Part shown: one piece after another, positions 7,748 through 7,897 of the stretch
Numbering within the stretch: position 1 is the stretch's first letter
Layout of the letters: every line of letters starts with the position of its first letter
Origin: Candidatus Hydrogenedentota bacterium
Lineage (GTDB): Bacteria > Hydrogenedentota > Hydrogenedentia > Hydrogenedentales > SLHB01
DNA: 7,897 nt
Reading direction: 5' to 3'
NCBI GenBank assembly: GCA_003552765.1
Contig: PUOI01000298.1
Coordinates: 1 to 7,897, forward strand
Position numbers and translations under genes: made by a program
Notes under the pieces: model-generated
The model's input: only the letters and a program-made list of their open reading frames with translations
The model's database searches: none
Told to the model about the DNA's origin: nothing

Positions 7748-7897
7748 TCAGCAGGAATGGGGTGCAACTACCTTCAAGTATAGCCAATCCACGTCCCCGC
7801 TGTCGAATTGCTGAGCGTCTGAAATGCCCGCCGTGCTACTGAGCCGCCAATCACCCTCCCTTGAGGTAAGGTCCATTCGCGCCGGCAGCGTCTTGTA
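7748..7897 (-). CDS. C-terminal fragment of an unidentified protein upstream of mfd, cut by window edge
   Basis: On the minus strand a frame enters at the right edge and stays open for 49 codons before TGA at 7750-7748, 12 bases ahead of the mfd ATG. The peptide contains EGDWRLSSTAGISDAQQFD and DVDWLYLKVV, a soluble-looking, mixed strand-rich composition. The dense packing with mfd on the same strand favours a real gene read in one transcript with it. A second minus-strand frame is also open for about 40 codons here and a short plus-strand frame starts at 7823, but both have less protein-like composition. I do not recognise the family. Confidence 0.5.
   Translation of the reverse strand, partial: YKTLPARMDLTSREGDWRLSSTAGISDAQQFDSGDVDWLYLKVVAPHSC

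Overview
The window carries bacterial chromosomal DNA with dense protein-coding genes, short gaps and no RNA genes, CRISPR array or transposase. The mfd gene (transcription-repair coupling factor) marks it as bacterial. Most of the window looks roughly 60% G+C or higher from sampled lines, while the nucleotidyltransferase gene near the left end is clearly lower (sampled lines 42-50%). I cannot name the species. The mixture of a core repair gene, a GT4 glycosyltransferase and unusual hypothetical genes would fit an environmental or uncultured bacterium, but that is only an impression.

Layout. Positions 1-3108 hold three genes read on the minus strand. From the promoter side they are: a polytopic membrane protein with a C-terminal sulfatase/alkaline-phosphatase-fold domain (stop at 1291); a nucleotidyltransferase-fold protein (best start 1266, stop 244); and the first 80 codons of a TIM-barrel protein that runs off the left edge (start 242). 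The last two are joined by a TGA-T-ATG junction, so they are almost certainly co-translated. A roughly 190-bp divergent intergenic region (3109-3302), rich in inverted repeats, separates this unit from a plus-strand GT4 glycosyltransferase (3303-4421). That gene converges with mfd (4463-7735, minus strand), leaving only 41 bp between the two stop codons. Upstream of mfd, at the right edge, a minus-strand reading frame ends 12 bp before the mfd start. It is probably the C-terminus of another gene in the mfd transcription unit.

How they may work together. mfd and its partial upstream neighbour form one unit, for DNA repair during transcription. The membrane sulfatase-fold protein and the divergent glycosyltransferase may share a cell-envelope or glycan role, but only their position suggests this. 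The nucleotidyltransferase plus TIM-barrel pair looks like a separate accessory cassette, with different base composition and tight coupling, attached downstream of the membrane protein.

Most worth a second look: the coupled nucleotidyltransferase/TIM-barrel pair of unknown function; the sulfatase-fold protein that appears to have lost metal and substrate ligands (a likely pseudoenzyme); and the palindromes in the leader of the glycosyltransferase.
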